Shown: positions 9,192 through 18,252, counted from the stretch's first letter. The stretch: DNA of 21,012 nt from Chlamydiota bacterium (GCA_011065235.1 JAAKFB010000003.1:1-21012), one strand, 5' to 3'. A program made the numbers and translations. Notes: generated by a model from the letters alone, not told the origin.

Positions 9192-9423
9192 CTATGATAG
9201 AATTTTTCAGCTAACTCGTAGGTTTGTCAATTTTGAAATAGGATAAAGCTCATCGTGTAAAAATATTACTTGTCAAATTAGCAAATTATATTGGCATCAT
9301 TTTAATGAATCAGATACAATATACCTCAAACAGAAAATTAGGATTCTCCAGAAAATGGATTCATTAAATTTTTATTTTTTAACGCCATTGTAAGTAACTC
9401 TAAATGAGGAAGGAGGGTTAGTT

Positions 9424-10473
9424 ATGTTTAAGGTTATTTTAAGCTTAATGGGGTTTGTAAATCTCGTGGGATCAAATTTCCATACGCAATATGGAACTGA
9501 ATACGGGCAGAAAGCGGCAGAAGCTTATGCCGAGTCTAATCACGGGCCCGATGGGGCTCTTTTTTTAGATCCATATTTCAAGCCCATGCTTGAGAATTTG
9601 CACCATAGTAAGGTCCTGGATGCTGGCTGTGGGGCCGCTCCCTGGTCAATTTATGCAGCCAAAAATGGTGGCAGAGTCTATGCGATTGATGTTCAGGACT
9701 CTATGGTCCAAGCTGCAAAAAAAGCTATTTCAGCCGCAAAAATGGTTCATAAAATAGCTCTTAAAAAAGGCGATGTGGGCAATCTTCCCTATAAGTCTAA
9801 GTTCTTTGATAGAGAAATTAGTATTTGTGTAGCATGCAATTTGCCTATCGAGTCATTTTATAAGCATTTTTTTGAGTTTAAACGAACACTAAAAGATGAT
9901 GGCATAGCAGTTGTCGCAGCTCCTTCCTCTTTAGACATAGCATTTTCTGATGGGTCAAAAACTACAGATGAAATTTCTTCTCACATTGATAGCGTTTTAA
10001 GACAGTTGCCCAATAATCCCGATCCAAATTTAATTTCTGAGAGATTACTGAAATTAACAGAAGTGCTAAGCGCTACTTTCTATATTAAAAATGGCAGGCT
10101 CGTTTTATTGAAAAATGAAAATGAAATAAGTAATGGTCAAGAAATTTGGAGAAAACTTCCAAAACTAGCGGTTCCTAATCGTTATTATTCACAAGATTAT
10201 TATTTAAAATGTTTTAAAAACTTAGACTTTAAGGTGTTAAATGTAGATATGCCGCATTTTAATACTGAAGAAGAGCGCCTTGAATACAATAGGACACTCA
10301 GTGAGAGCAAACTTGGACCTGAATATTTAGCACATGCCCCATTTTCGATTTATCGTATCCAAAAGAATAAAGAAAGTGTGGGGGATGAAAAAAATCAATC
10401 AATATTTGCATATTTATTCTCTAAAAATTTTCGAGAAAAATTTGGGTTTATTGTTAGTAGACAAAATAATTAA
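9424..10473 (+). CDS. Class I SAM-dependent methyltransferase
   Basis: A 349-residue protein with a Rossmann methyltransferase core. Motif I is VLDAGCGAAPWSIYAA (about residues 64-79), the glycine-rich loop that binds S-adenosylmethionine. YAIDVQ follows, with an acidic residue at the end of strand 2 to hold the ribose. Later come GDVGNLPYKSKFFD, which precedes strand 4, and a C-terminal substrate-side extension of about 170 residues. The acceptor substrate is not evident. A strong AGGAGG at 9411-9416, seven bases before the ATG, supports the start. The first 20 residues are hydrophobic and could be a weak targeting sequence, unusual for a soluble methyltransferase. It stands alone on its strand. 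Confidence 0.82.
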   Translation: MFKVILSLMGFVNLVGSNFHTQYGTEYGQKAAEAYAESNHGPDGALFLDPYFKPMLENLHHSKVLDAGCGAAPWSIYAAKNGGRVYAIDVQDSMVQAAKKAISAAKMVHKIALKKGDVGNLPYKSKFFDREISICVACNLPIESFYKHFFEFKRTLKDDGIAVVAAPSSLDIAFSDGSKTTDEISSHIDSVLRQLPNNPDPNLISERLLKLTEVLSATFYIKNGRLVLLKNENEISNGQEIWRKLPKLAVPNRYYSQDYYLKCFKNLDFKVLNVDMPHFNTEEERLEYNRTLSESKLGPEYLAHAPFSIYRIQKNKESVGDEKNQSIFAYLFSKNFREKFGFIVSRQNN

Positions 10474-10601
10474 AAATGAGTTCTAATATATTTTCTTGAA
10501 TGGAAAATACGTTAAATGAAGGTAAATTAGAGAAATCAAAATTACATATCCCTCAAATCAAGAGCGGAGAACAACCAAAGGTGAACTTTGCCGGCGTCCT
10601 G

Positions 10602-10670
10602 CTATACCCCCATATTTTCACTAAAAAAAGTATTCATTTTATCAATGATTTTAGCCTTTGCTTTAGTGCC
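10602..10670 (-). pseudogene. Truncated 3' end of a paralogue of the 189-residue secreted protein
   Basis: Read on the minus strand, this stretch encodes GTKAKAKIIDKMNTFFSENM followed by GV and TAG. That is nearly the same as the C-terminus of the protein at 11745-12314 (STKAKAKIVDKMNAFFSDNV). The DNA at 10618-10668 matches 11764-11814 at about 48 of 51 bases. It begins immediately after, and in frame with, the TAA of the 309-residue gene, so it has no start. It is a relic of a second gene copy, lost by deletion or recombination. Confidence 0.75.
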
Positions 10671-11600
10671 TTATTTGCTACCGATGTAAACATTTTCTTT
10701 CTGGGGAGGAATTTTGGTGAATTTATCAGTTTCTTTAATGAGTATAGAGGTTGTTTGCTCCCAAGAAATGTTTCGATTATCTTCAATAGTAAAAGTTCCT
10801 GTAAGTTTTAAAAGTGGCTCATTGGCATGCCATTTCGCTTGCATGTTAGTGCTGAGAGCATCCTCAAATTTAAATTTTAGATTCGAATCAAGAGGAATCA
10901 CTGCATATTGCAATTTTTGATCTGATTTCCTCTTCTCTGCTATGACTTTAGCTTTATGACCACAGATATCTACAATCGTATAGCCGATGTGCATTTCTTG
11001 ACCATGGGCTTTGAAAAGAAGAGGTTCAGGAAGCTCTTGGGTTTCTTTTAAAAAGCGATTCCATAGCACCACTGCTTCTTTTTCGAGCCCTTTATTTTCT
11101 GGAATGACGAGATGAAATTGAAGAGTTGTACCATCTGTGTTAAGCCCGACCCAAGCGCAATGAACTTTTTGGCCATCTATTGTTCCAGTAGAAGTAAAAT
11201 ATGGATATGATCCCCAGTTTCCAAAATATAGATACATGTCCGGAGCTGCTTTTTTGCACTCAGCTCTGAGTCTCTGTCTATTGAATCCTTCAGGGCTGTC
11301 TTGAACTGTGTTAAGTCCAATCGATGCGCGAATGATAGGCTGTGAGAGGGATTTTTCATCCTCAAAAAATGCTCTCAAGACTTCTTCGGGCCCCCAGTAA
11401 ATCCATATAGGGTCTTTGTCTGTACGTAAACAAACGAAATCTTCTGGTATAGCAGGTTCGATAGCCAGGAAAAAAGTAAAGAGGTCTTGTGGAATTAGTT
11501 GTTTGATCCGGATCTCTTGTGTGACATCAATGTCTTCCTCGGATAGCAATTTGAATGAGAGTAAATTGAATAAAAATAACAAGAATAACAGATTTTTCAT
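10671..11600 (-). CDS. Secreted protein of unknown function (309 aa)
   Basis: It starts with a typical signal peptide: MKN, then a leucine/phenylalanine-rich core (LLFLLFLFNLLSF) and probable cleavage before the acidic mature start. The rest is a soluble mixed alpha/beta domain with several aromatic stretches (DPIWIYWGPEEVL, YLYFGNWGSYPYF). I do not recognise the family. GGAG lies eleven bases before the ATG, and a candidate promoter sits at 11633-11662, so it can be expressed separately from the genes upstream. Its stop is followed in frame by the relic tail of another gene, so its own end may have been remodelled by the same recombination. Confidence 0.72.
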   Translation of the reverse strand: MKNLLFLLFLFNLLSFKLLSEEDIDVTQEIRIKQLIPQDLFTFFLAIEPAIPEDFVCLRTDKDPIWIYWGPEEVLRAFFEDEKSLSQPIIRASIGLNTVQDSPEGFNRQRLRAECKKAAPDMYLYFGNWGSYPYFTSTGTIDGQKVHCAWVGLNTDGTTLQFHLVIPENKGLEKEAVVLWNRFLKETQELPEPLLFKAHGQEMHIGYTIVDICGHKAKVIAEKRKSDQKLQYAVIPLDSNLKFKFEDALSTNMQAKWHANEPLLKLTGTFTIEDNRNISWEQTTSILIKETDKFTKIPPQKENVYIGSK

Positions 11601-11632
11601 ATTTTTCAGCTCCAGTAAGTATGAATACGTAA

Positions 11633-11662
11633 AGTTTAACCTTTCCTTGATAGGTTTTTCAA
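11633..11662 (-). promoter_or_regulatory. Candidate sigma-70-type promoter for the 309-aa gene
   Basis: On the minus strand TTGAAA (11657-11662) is followed after 18 bases by TAAACT (11633-11638), 32 bases before the ATG. The same -10 hexamer and spacing occur ahead of the large rhs gene. Confidence 0.45.
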
Positions 11663-11744
11663 GAGATATTTAATGCATGTGCTTTGTATTGCTTAGTTCA
11701 GTAGATACACTGCGTGGTGAAATTCGTGAATGAAACAAAAAAAT

Positions 11745-12314
11745 CTATCTTACCGCTACATTGTCACTAAAAAAGGCATTCATTTTATCAACGATTTTAG
11801 CCTTTGCTTTAGTGGATGTTTTTTCAGAAGGATAGCGCACGGTGTATTGGATTTGCCAAACATTATTTCCTACTTGATACACCTTAGTCGTCATTACTTC
11901 ATTTATTCCATCCATTTTTTCACATTGGGATTTGTTCACTAAAAAGGAAGGACGGTCAATAGAACTCATCCCCATTAAAATCCCATTTTCTTTTGAGAAG
12001 CTCAATGAATCATTCAGGATTTCGGAAGGTTTCAATCCAAGGTTGCTTTGGATTTGGCTAATAGACATATAAGACATAAGTTCTGGAACTACGCCAATTT
12101 CATGGACAGTGATTATTTCATTCCAATTATTTATATCTTCATTTTGAGGAACAAATTCAACAAATGCCATTCTATCAGTCATCTGTTTGTGGCCGACTTT
12201 GAAAGTTGAAGGGACTTGAATTTCCAATGTCTTCCCATTCACTGGAACAGAGAAAAAATTTTCTTTAGCAAATAGCCCAAAGGGCAGTAAAAAAAGAATG
12301 ATCCATTTAAACAT
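11745..12314 (-). CDS. Secreted protein of unknown function (189 aa)
   Basis: A signal peptide (MFKWIILFLLPFGLFA, probable cleavage before KENFF) is followed by a soluble beta-rich domain with no recognised motif. The C-terminus is basic-helical (KTSTKAKAKIVDKMNAFF). A second copy of that end survives as a pseudogene at 10602-10670, so a small gene family existed here. The ATG has a perfect AGGAGG six bases ahead, which overlaps the end of the upstream gene (9-nt gap), so both belong to one operon with the large rhs gene. Roles as partner or periplasmic immunity protein of the Rhs-DUF687 product are only inferred from position. Confidence 0.72.
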   Translation of the reverse strand: MFKWIILFLLPFGLFAKENFFSVPVNGKTLEIQVPSTFKVGHKQMTDRMAFVEFVPQNEDINNWNEIITVHEIGVVPELMSYMSISQIQSNLGLKPSEILNDSLSFSKENGILMGMSSIDRPSFLVNKSQCEKMDGINEVMTTKVYQVGNNVWQIQYTVRYPSEKTSTKAKAKIVDKMNAFFSDNVAVR

Positions 12315-12323
12315 TGTAGCCTC

Positions 12324-12875
12324 CTAGTTGTGGCTGATTTTTTTCGCTCGATACTCGTTCACAAGCTTAAGCGCTTCTTCGTGGGTTTCTTTGTAGGTTT
12401 TTTTATATCGGAATGTGTTTTCAGGGTCATTAGTAAAATAAACTACTCCGGAATGATGTGTTAAAGAAACAGAAATATTCGGATCAAACAGATCTCTCCT
12501 ATCAATGTTTTTAATAAAAAAAACGATTCCAACATTTTTTAAATCAAATGGATAATTTTTTAAATAAGGTCTTATTTTTTCGTTAGAGTTGATTTTTTTT
12601 AAAAATTCATCAGCACAATCAAATAGCATTTCACGAGCTTCATCTTTTTCTAAAGGCCTGCGTACTTCAAAACTAATTTCTAAATACTCAAATTTTCCGT
12701 TCATTCCTATTCCACAGGGATGAATGTTGTATTTTTTTTGTAGAATTTCGATTGTATCATCCATGATTTGATGAACGGTTAAATCAGGTTCAGGTATTTC
12801 TGATTGCATTGCAGAGCCTATAACTTGCGAAAAAAACAATGGGAATAAAACAAGATAAAATATAGGTTTTTTCAT
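12324..12875 (-). CDS. Secreted protein of unknown function (183 aa) directly behind rhs
   Basis: It begins with a signal peptide (MKKPIFYLVLFPLFFSQVIG, cleavage probably near SAM-QS). The mature part is an acidic/basic mixed alpha-beta domain with FEYLEISFEVRRP and SGVVYFTNDPE. No known family is recognised. Only two bases separate the rhs stop (TAG, 12878-12880) from this ATG, so translation must be closely tied to the rhs gene. In toxin loci this slot holds the immunity gene. Here the product is exported, which would fit protection against a toxin acting outside the cytoplasm; this is inference. An accessory or chaperone role is equally possible. Confidence 0.72.
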   Translation of the reverse strand: MKKPIFYLVLFPLFFSQVIGSAMQSEIPEPDLTVHQIMDDTIEILQKKYNIHPCGIGMNGKFEYLEISFEVRRPLEKDEAREMLFDCADEFLKKINSNEKIRPYLKNYPFDLKNVGIVFFIKNIDRRDLFDPNISVSLTHHSGVVYFTNDPENTFRYKKTYKETHEEALKLVNEYRAKKISHN

Positions 12876-12877
12876 GA

Positions 12878-15800
12878 CTATAATCTGACTTCAGTAATAT
12901 AGAGTTCAATATTTGTTTTCATTGATTCTTTATAAGTTGGGCTTTGGATGGAGTGATCAAATCTTGGGGCGTCTGGGTGCCGGGTAAGCATATGGATTGT
13001 GCTGGCAAATTTTCTTCGGCCTTCAGGATCTGCACGATAGACAATATCCCTTGTTGAACAGTAATGACGCACACCTCCACATGTGTCCGGATCAATAAAT
13101 TTTGCTGGAGCAATAGCAACCACGAAAATCCTCTTCCTCAGTTCTTTATCGAATAGCATTAAGGCAAGACTCAAGTCAATAGCACCTCGGCTATGCGCGA
13201 ATATCAGTATTGTAGCATTCGGACCAGCATTTTTAAAGTAATCATACCAGGATTCTTGCAAAAGGTTCACTGGTTCTGTCGCAATATGGTGTATAAGGCC
13301 CATGTTGGCTCGTTCGATATCGGTGAATAACCCAAAAGTAGCTGCATGAATCCCGTGGATGTTGAATCCACCAGATAATTGTGAGATGTATTCAGCACTT
13401 GCTTTTGCTACGTCGGACTTATTTAGTATTCCATTAACGTACATAATCCTTTGTTGATCGTTGACTTCGGTTTTTTGCAGGTCATAAATACTGGAGCGCT
13501 CGAGCGGAATAGGTATTGTGAAATTGATGTTGTGTGTCTGCTTGAACTGTTCAATTATTTCTTCCTGATAAGCAAATTGGCGGTCCTCATAGTGGTAGTC
13601 GGTTGTGACGATAGGTGAGGAAGAAGGAGCGCTAGCTTTAGAGGAAGGGGGCTGTGTCGGGTATTCCGTAGCAAAGAGACCATAGAGGTCGAGGTTGGCG
13701 AGGGGGTTATTTAGGACGTAGGCATACAGATTGGAGCTGTCGGTGAAGGGACTGGGATCGGGCGTCAGGAAGCGGCCGGTCTCGGGATCATAGTAGCGAC
13801 GACCAAAATAGATCAGGTCCGATTCGGGATCAAGACGCTTCGAGCTGTAGTGCCAAGGGTTTTCGTCGGCATGGGTGAACTCTTCACCAAAGGCATTATA
13901 ACGATAGGAAAGGACTTGGCTGTTATCGAGGGAAATGACTCGGATGACGTTCCCTTGCAGATCGAGGATGGGCCGATAGAGGGTGTTGTTTAATTTGATG
14001 AGGAGCGCTTCTCGCTCGGCTAGGTTGCGGTGCCCGAGGACGCGGAGCTCGAGCAGGTGCCCGTTTTCATCAAAGGCGCCGATTTCATCTTGGCCATCAT
14101 ATAGAAAATTGTGGTGGGCTTGCTTGCTCCATTCTTCGTTTTTGTAACGGTAAAGGGTGCGGGTCGTGCGGCGATGGAAGCTGTCATAGCTGAAGGTGAG
14201 CCGCCAGCTGTTTTCTTGGGTGATCTCGATGAGCCGGTCGAGGGCATCGTATTTATAATGGGTTTGCGCGGTGGGTGTTGTTTTGGTGAGGGGATTGCCA
14301 TTGGGATCATGGGTGTAGCTGGTACTACCTGCTTGGATGAGCGCATGGATGGTGTTGGAGGCATATGGAAGGGTATCTTTCCGTGTCCGATTGTGATAGC
14401 TATCGTAGCGGTAGTCATGGGTGTTTTCTTTGATGAGTTGGTTCAGTCCGTCATAGGTGAAGTTGTAGAGCGAATCGTCGGTTTCCATCTCCTGGATGTT
14501 GCCCCGCGCATCGTAAAAGATGCTTTGATTGTGGCTGGGGGATTGTAGTTGGGTCTTGCGATGCATTTTGTCATAGGTATAGGTGATGGTGTCGATGAGG
14601 TTGACGGTGCGGGTGTTGCCGACGGTGTCATAGGTATAGCTGGCGGTGAAGTCGAAGGCGGTGACATGGGTGAGATAGAGGGGATTGTAGGTATAGGTGA
14701 TTTGGGTGTCCTGGGGAAGGGTGAGTTGGGTCCGCCGATTGAGGTTGTCGTAGCGGTTTCTGAGGGTGAGGGTGTTTGCAAGGGTCTCTTCGAGGACGTT
14801 GCTGTTGTCGTCGAGTATGCGGGTGGTGGAGGTGTTGTGGATGTGATCGGTGGACTGGAGGAGATCGCCATTGAGGGTGTAGATGTAGCTGTAATCGATG
14901 GTTCTGTCGGAGGAGGTGAGGCGGGTGTTATTGCCGAGGAGATCGTAGGTGTAGGTGAGTAGGGTGTTGTCGGGCTTTTGGGTGGTTTTGAGTTTGCCAG
15001 TAGGTGTGTAGATAAAATGGCTGGTTTTCTCTTCGGAGGTGTAGGCCCCTTCTTGGATGGTGATGACTCGGTGCATGGAGTCGTACTCTTTGGTGACTTC
15101 GAGGGTGCGAAAATAGGTGTCTTGCTCATAGACGTGGCATTGTTTTAGGATGCAATTTCCACAAGGATCATAGGTATAGGCTTCTGCAAAGAGGGTGTTT
15201 CCCCACGGAGATCGGATTTCTTTGTGGATCAGGCGTAGGAGGATGTCATGGGTCTCGATGGTCCGGTATTGAAGGGGATCGGTAGTGATTTTTCGGAGTG
15301 TGCGTTGGTTTTCTGCGTTCAGGTGGTTTTCATCATAGCCGATGATGGTGCGCTCTCCTTCAGCTGTTTCATGTGAGATGAGGCGGTTGAAGCTGTCATA
15401 GGTGAACGACTCGATGGCGTCATCTTGGATGATCTCTTTTTGATTGCCGTTCACGTCGTAGCTGTAGGCGATTTTGTAGAGGAGGTTGCCGTTTTGATCT
15501 TCATGGCGCTTTTCGATGAGTTGATCATCAAAATTGTATGTGTGGATGGTGGTGAGGGTGCTGTCTTGGATCTCTTTATGAAGGCGACTTAAGGTGTCGT
15601 ATTCGTATTGGATGTGGAGTTGTCCTCTCTTGGTCGATTGCTTTCTTCCGGCGGAGTCATAGGTGTAGGTGGTGAGGATGCCTTCTTTATCGATGTGTGA
15701 GAGGAGGTGGAGGCTATCGTAGGTGAAGGTCTCTTCGGCGATTTGTGCTCCATATTGGTCGATGTAGAGGAGGGAGATCTCTCTTCCGAGAGCATCATAG

Positions 15801-18139
15801 GTGTGGTATTGGGTGAGGCCTTCTTGATTGGTATAGGATTTGAGTTGGCCATCGGGATAGTATTCGAAGTCTTCTTCGGTTTTATCGGGGTGGTGGATTT
15901 TGAGGGGTTTGCCTAGGACATTATGGATGGTGGTCGTTGTGTGGCCATTGGCGTTTGTATAGCTGTTTTGATTGCCTAAGAGATCATAAGTGAAGGTTTC
16001 GGTCGATCCATCGGGATGTTGGATGGCTGTGATGTGATCAAAGGCGTCATATTTGTAGGTGGTGGTATTGCCAAAGGGGTCTGTGGTCGCAATTTTTTGG
16101 TTCTTGGTGTTGTATTTGTGGGTTGTGACTCGAGAATGGTTTTCTGGGCTGTATTCTGTTTCAGAGATGAGTCGATTGGCACAATCATAGGTGCGGAGGG
16201 TTTTTTTTCCGTCGGGATCAACTTGAGCGAGGATGTTGCTGTGGATGTCATAGGTGTAGGCGGTGGTCCGTTTTAGGGCATCGGTTTTGGTGAGGATGTT
16301 TCCTCGGTCATCATAGGTGACATTGAGGCTATATTGGTATTTCCCATTGGCTCCGAAGAGGTCTTTGCGGGTGACTTTCGCATGTTTGTTGTAGTGGAGA
16401 TGGGTTTTTTGTAGCAGGATTTCTTGATTGGTCTCGAGATCGAAGGCGTATTCTTCGATGTACTCAGGAAGGTTTTGCGCGGGGGACTCTTTTTTGGGAC
16501 GGATTCTCTCGTGCTTGCGTGTGGTGATACCGGATAAGTCCTCGGGATTATCTGAGATGCCGTCATCGGTGATTTTTAGGATGAGTATGTTGTCTTCGCT
16601 ATAGGTGTAGAATTCGCGCAGGTGGATTTGATTGCCATCGGTGATGATTTTTCTCGCGATGAGGTCGGTGTTGGGGATGTAGGTGATCTGTGTGATGAGC
16701 CCAGTAGGATCGAGTTTTTCTTTAAGTAGATTGTTTTTGGTGTATTTGTATTCGACGGTTTGTGTGTCGCTTGAGCGGAGGCTACAGAAGTTACCGGAGA
16801 GTGTTTCATGCTCGATATTTCCTTGCTTGTCATAGCTGTATTTTCTGTTTAATAAATGAATTCCCTCTGCATCTGTGACTGCCTTTTCACTCAGTTGGCC
16901 ATAGTCTCCCCATTGCATATGGATTTGGTGATGAAGCTTGTCTTTTTCATGGTAACGAACTTCTGTAGGGCGCTTCGCATTGCTGAAACATGCTGTTGTT
17001 TTATTGTGCTTGCTATCGTAGACGTCGGTTTGGGTTTCATTTTTGTCATTAATGTTATAGAGAAAGTGATGCGTCGGAACGGGCTCTTGGTTTTTCCCAA
17101 CGGTTTGTAAGAGGGTTTTAACGCGGAATGCGCGTTTATCGGATATGCGATGGATGCTGACAGATCGATTTTCGACGGTGTAATCTGTACCAAGAAGGTA
17201 GTACTCAGCTCTGATTTTTCGTTCATTTGGAAGAGAACGGGACTTTAGGAGTGGGCCTGTTTTATCATCGCCTTTGATGTATTTTTGTGTCTCCTTGGGG
17301 AGCTCTGGCCCTATGACCTTTCTGAGGAAAAAATGAGATCTTTTGTCTATCTTTTTTGAAAGGAATTTGTATTTCAGGACTCGGTCATCGGAGGTTGTGA
17401 TTTCGATGTCATGATCTTTATATTTGAACTTGCACCAGGCATAGGTTTTTTTCTTTTTAGGGCTTGAGCTGTACATCTCGATGAGTTGCTCATTATTGTC
17501 GTATTTGTAGTGAATTTCATTGCCATTGGGTAGGTATTCGACCTTTAAAAGGAAGGTGGGATATCGAATATCTCCATATCTATGATAGTGGCGTTTGGTT
17601 CCATCGGCGCAATAGAGGACAATCAGATTTTCGGCTTGTTGATAGAGGCGGTGGTTTTTGAGGTTGGTTCTTCCAGAAATTTGACCTCTGGATGTATTGG
17701 TGATTCCCTGCCCGTATGTTTTAAAATCGTAGGTGTACGGAACCCAGGCTTCTTTGACGTCTAATTTTTTCTCGCGACGAAAGATCATCTGGGTGCCATT
17801 GGGCTCTGTTACGATGACGCGTCGAAATGTATCGCCTATTTTTTCTGTTTCTTCATTCTTAGGGACGATTTCAAGTTTTGTGTGGGGAAGAAACACCCAG
17901 CCGCCATTCTTGTCTTTGCTTTTGCCATTGCCGCTGACGTATTGGCGGTGGATGTGCAGGGGCTGAGCGCCGTCGATTACGAGGTCTTCTGAGGAAGCGA
18001 CGAGGTTTCCGGTGAGAAGATTGACCGAGTCGCAAATGGTGCTCGATGGGTCGCCTTCTGTTGCTGCTTGATCGGGAGGATCCGCTTGCAGAACTGATAG
18101 GATGCAAAGTAATGGAAATAAGACACGAAGCTTCAACAT
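12878..18139 (-). CDS. Exported Rhs/YD-repeat protein with C-terminal DUF687 hydrolase-like domain
   Basis: A 1753-residue protein. Residues 1-19 form a signal peptide (MLKLRVLFPLLCILSVLQA). The DUF6531-type entry domain follows (DSVNLLTGNLVASSEDLVID, about residues 36-56). Then come some 1350 residues of YD repeats, and the RHS core ends at IYFGRRYYDPETGRFLTPDP (near residue 1450) and LDLYGLF (near 1498). A proline/serine linker leads to the last 200 residues, which resemble chlamydial DUF687: RIMYVNGILNKSDVAKASAE, an IFAHSRGAIDL nucleophile-elbow-like motif near residue 1650, VVAIAPAKFIDPDTCGGVRHY, DIVYRADPEGR and DHSIQSPTY. The elbow suggests a lipase/esterase fold, but activity is unproven. 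No Shine-Dalgarno precedes the ATG, and the promoter at 18147-18176 would make the message nearly leaderless. The sense strand is strikingly poor in G. Confidence 0.9.
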   Translation of the reverse strand: MLKLRVLFPLLCILSVLQADPPDQAATEGDPSSTICDSVNLLTGNLVASSEDLVIDGAQPLHIHRQYVSGNGKSKDKNGGWVFLPHTKLEIVPKNEETEKIGDTFRRVIVTEPNGTQMIFRREKKLDVKEAWVPYTYDFKTYGQGITNTSRGQISGRTNLKNHRLYQQAENLIVLYCADGTKRHYHRYGDIRYPTFLLKVEYLPNGNEIHYKYDNNEQLIEMYSSSPKKKKTYAWCKFKYKDHDIEITTSDDRVLKYKFLSKKIDKRSHFFLRKVIGPELPKETQKYIKGDDKTGPLLKSRSLPNERKIRAEYYLLGTDYTVENRSVSIHRISDKRAFRVKTLLQTVGKNQEPVPTHHFLYNINDKNETQTDVYDSKHNKTTACFSNAKRPTEVRYHEKDKLHHQIHMQWGDYGQLSEKAVTDAEGIHLLNRKYSYDKQGNIEHETLSGNFCSLRSSDTQTVEYKYTKNNLLKEKLDPTGLITQITYIPNTDLIARKIITDGNQIHLREFYTYSEDNILILKITDDGISDNPEDLSGITTRKHERIRPKKESPAQNLPEYIEEYAFDLETNQEILLQKTHLHYNKHAKVTRKDLFGANGKYQYSLNVTYDDRGNILTKTDALKRTTAYTYDIHSNILAQVDPDGKKTLRTYDCANRLISETEYSPENHSRVTTHKYNTKNQKIATTDPFGNTTTYKYDAFDHITAIQHPDGSTETFTYDLLGNQNSYTNANGHTTTTIHNVLGKPLKIHHPDKTEEDFEYYPDGQLKSYTNQEGLTQYHTYDALGREISLLYIDQYGAQIAEETFTYDSLHLLSHIDKEGILTTYTYDSAGRKQSTKRGQLHIQYEYDTLSRLHKEIQDSTLTTIHTYNFDDQLIEKRHEDQNGNLLYKIAYSYDVNGNQKEIIQDDAIESFTYDSFNRLISHETAEGERTIIGYDENHLNAENQRTLRKITTDPLQYRTIETHDILLRLIHKEIRSPWGNTLFAEAYTYDPCGNCILKQCHVYEQDTYFRTLEVTKEYDSMHRVITIQEGAYTSEEKTSHFIYTPTGKLKTTQKPDNTLLTYTYDLLGNNTRLTSSDRTIDYSYIYTLNGDLLQSTDHIHNTSTTRILDDNSNVLEETLANTLTLRNRYDNLNRRTQLTLPQDTQITYTYNPLYLTHVTAFDFTASYTYDTVGNTRTVNLIDTITYTYDKMHRKTQLQSPSHNQSIFYDARGNIQEMETDDSLYNFTYDGLNQLIKENTHDYRYDSYHNRTRKDTLPYASNTIHALIQAGSTSYTHDPNGNPLTKTTPTAQTHYKYDALDRLIEITQENSWRLTFSYDSFHRRTTRTLYRYKNEEWSKQAHHNFLYDGQDEIGAFDENGHLLELRVLGHRNLAEREALLIKLNNTLYRPILDLQGNVIRVISLDNSQVLSYRYNAFGEEFTHADENPWHYSSKRLDPESDLIYFGRRYYDPETGRFLTPDPSPFTDSSNLYAYVLNNPLANLDLYGLFATEYPTQPPSSKASAPSSSPIVTTDYHYEDRQFAYQEEIIEQFKQTHNINFTIPIPLERSSIYDLQKTEVNDQQRIMYVNGILNKSDVAKASAEYISQLSGGFNIHGIHAATFGLFTDIERANMGLIHHIATEPVNLLQESWYDYFKNAGPNATILIFAHSRGAIDLSLALMLFDKELRKRIFVVAIAPAKFIDPDTCGGVRHYCSTRDIVYRADPEGRRKFASTIHMLTRHPDAPRFDHSIQSPTYKESMKTNIELYITEVRL

Positions 18140-18146
18140 AACAAAA

Positions 18147-18176
18147 AGTTTAGTTGGTTTTTTTTATTTTTGTCAA
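18147..18176 (-). promoter_or_regulatory. Candidate promoter of the large rhs gene
   Basis: On the minus strand a perfect TTGACA (18171-18176) is followed after 18 bases by TAAACT (18147-18152). Only seven bases separate this -10 element from the rhs ATG at 18139, so transcription would start at about the A of the start codon. Confidence 0.5.
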
Positions 18177-18230
18177 AAAAAATATTTTGATGCGAGCTGC
18201 TGAAGTGAAAATTTCTTGTCCAGTACAGAG

Positions 18231-18252
18231 AAAAAAAGCATTCATTTTATCA
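18231..18252 (-). repeat. Third copy of the short gene-end repeat
   Basis: On the plus strand AAAAAAAGCATTCATTTTAT continues to CA at 18252. It matches 21 of 22 bases of the repeat within 11764-11814. It spans the stop codon of the retropepsin-like gene, in the same orientation as the other two copies. Confidence 0.5.

Noticed and set aside
9180..9222. Stem-loop (TACGAG with CTCGTA) at the end of the second four-helix gene as a terminator
   Set aside because: The stem is short and interrupted, overlaps the stop codon and has no run of T after it.
10500..10811. A 103-codon plus-strand ORF
   Set aside because: Its right half overlaps the relic gene tail and the end of the 309-residue gene, both real on the other strand, and it lacks a ribosome site. 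The first 35 codons look somewhat protein-like and could be a gene remnant, but nothing confirms it.
14443..15129. A 228-codon Pro/Ser/Thr-rich ORF on the minus strand in another frame of rhs
   Set aside because: It is a by-product of the G-poor YD-repeat codons of the true frame; low complexity, no start signal, no domain. The same applies to the plus-strand Gly/Val-rich ORFs at 14111-14548 and 14549-14962.
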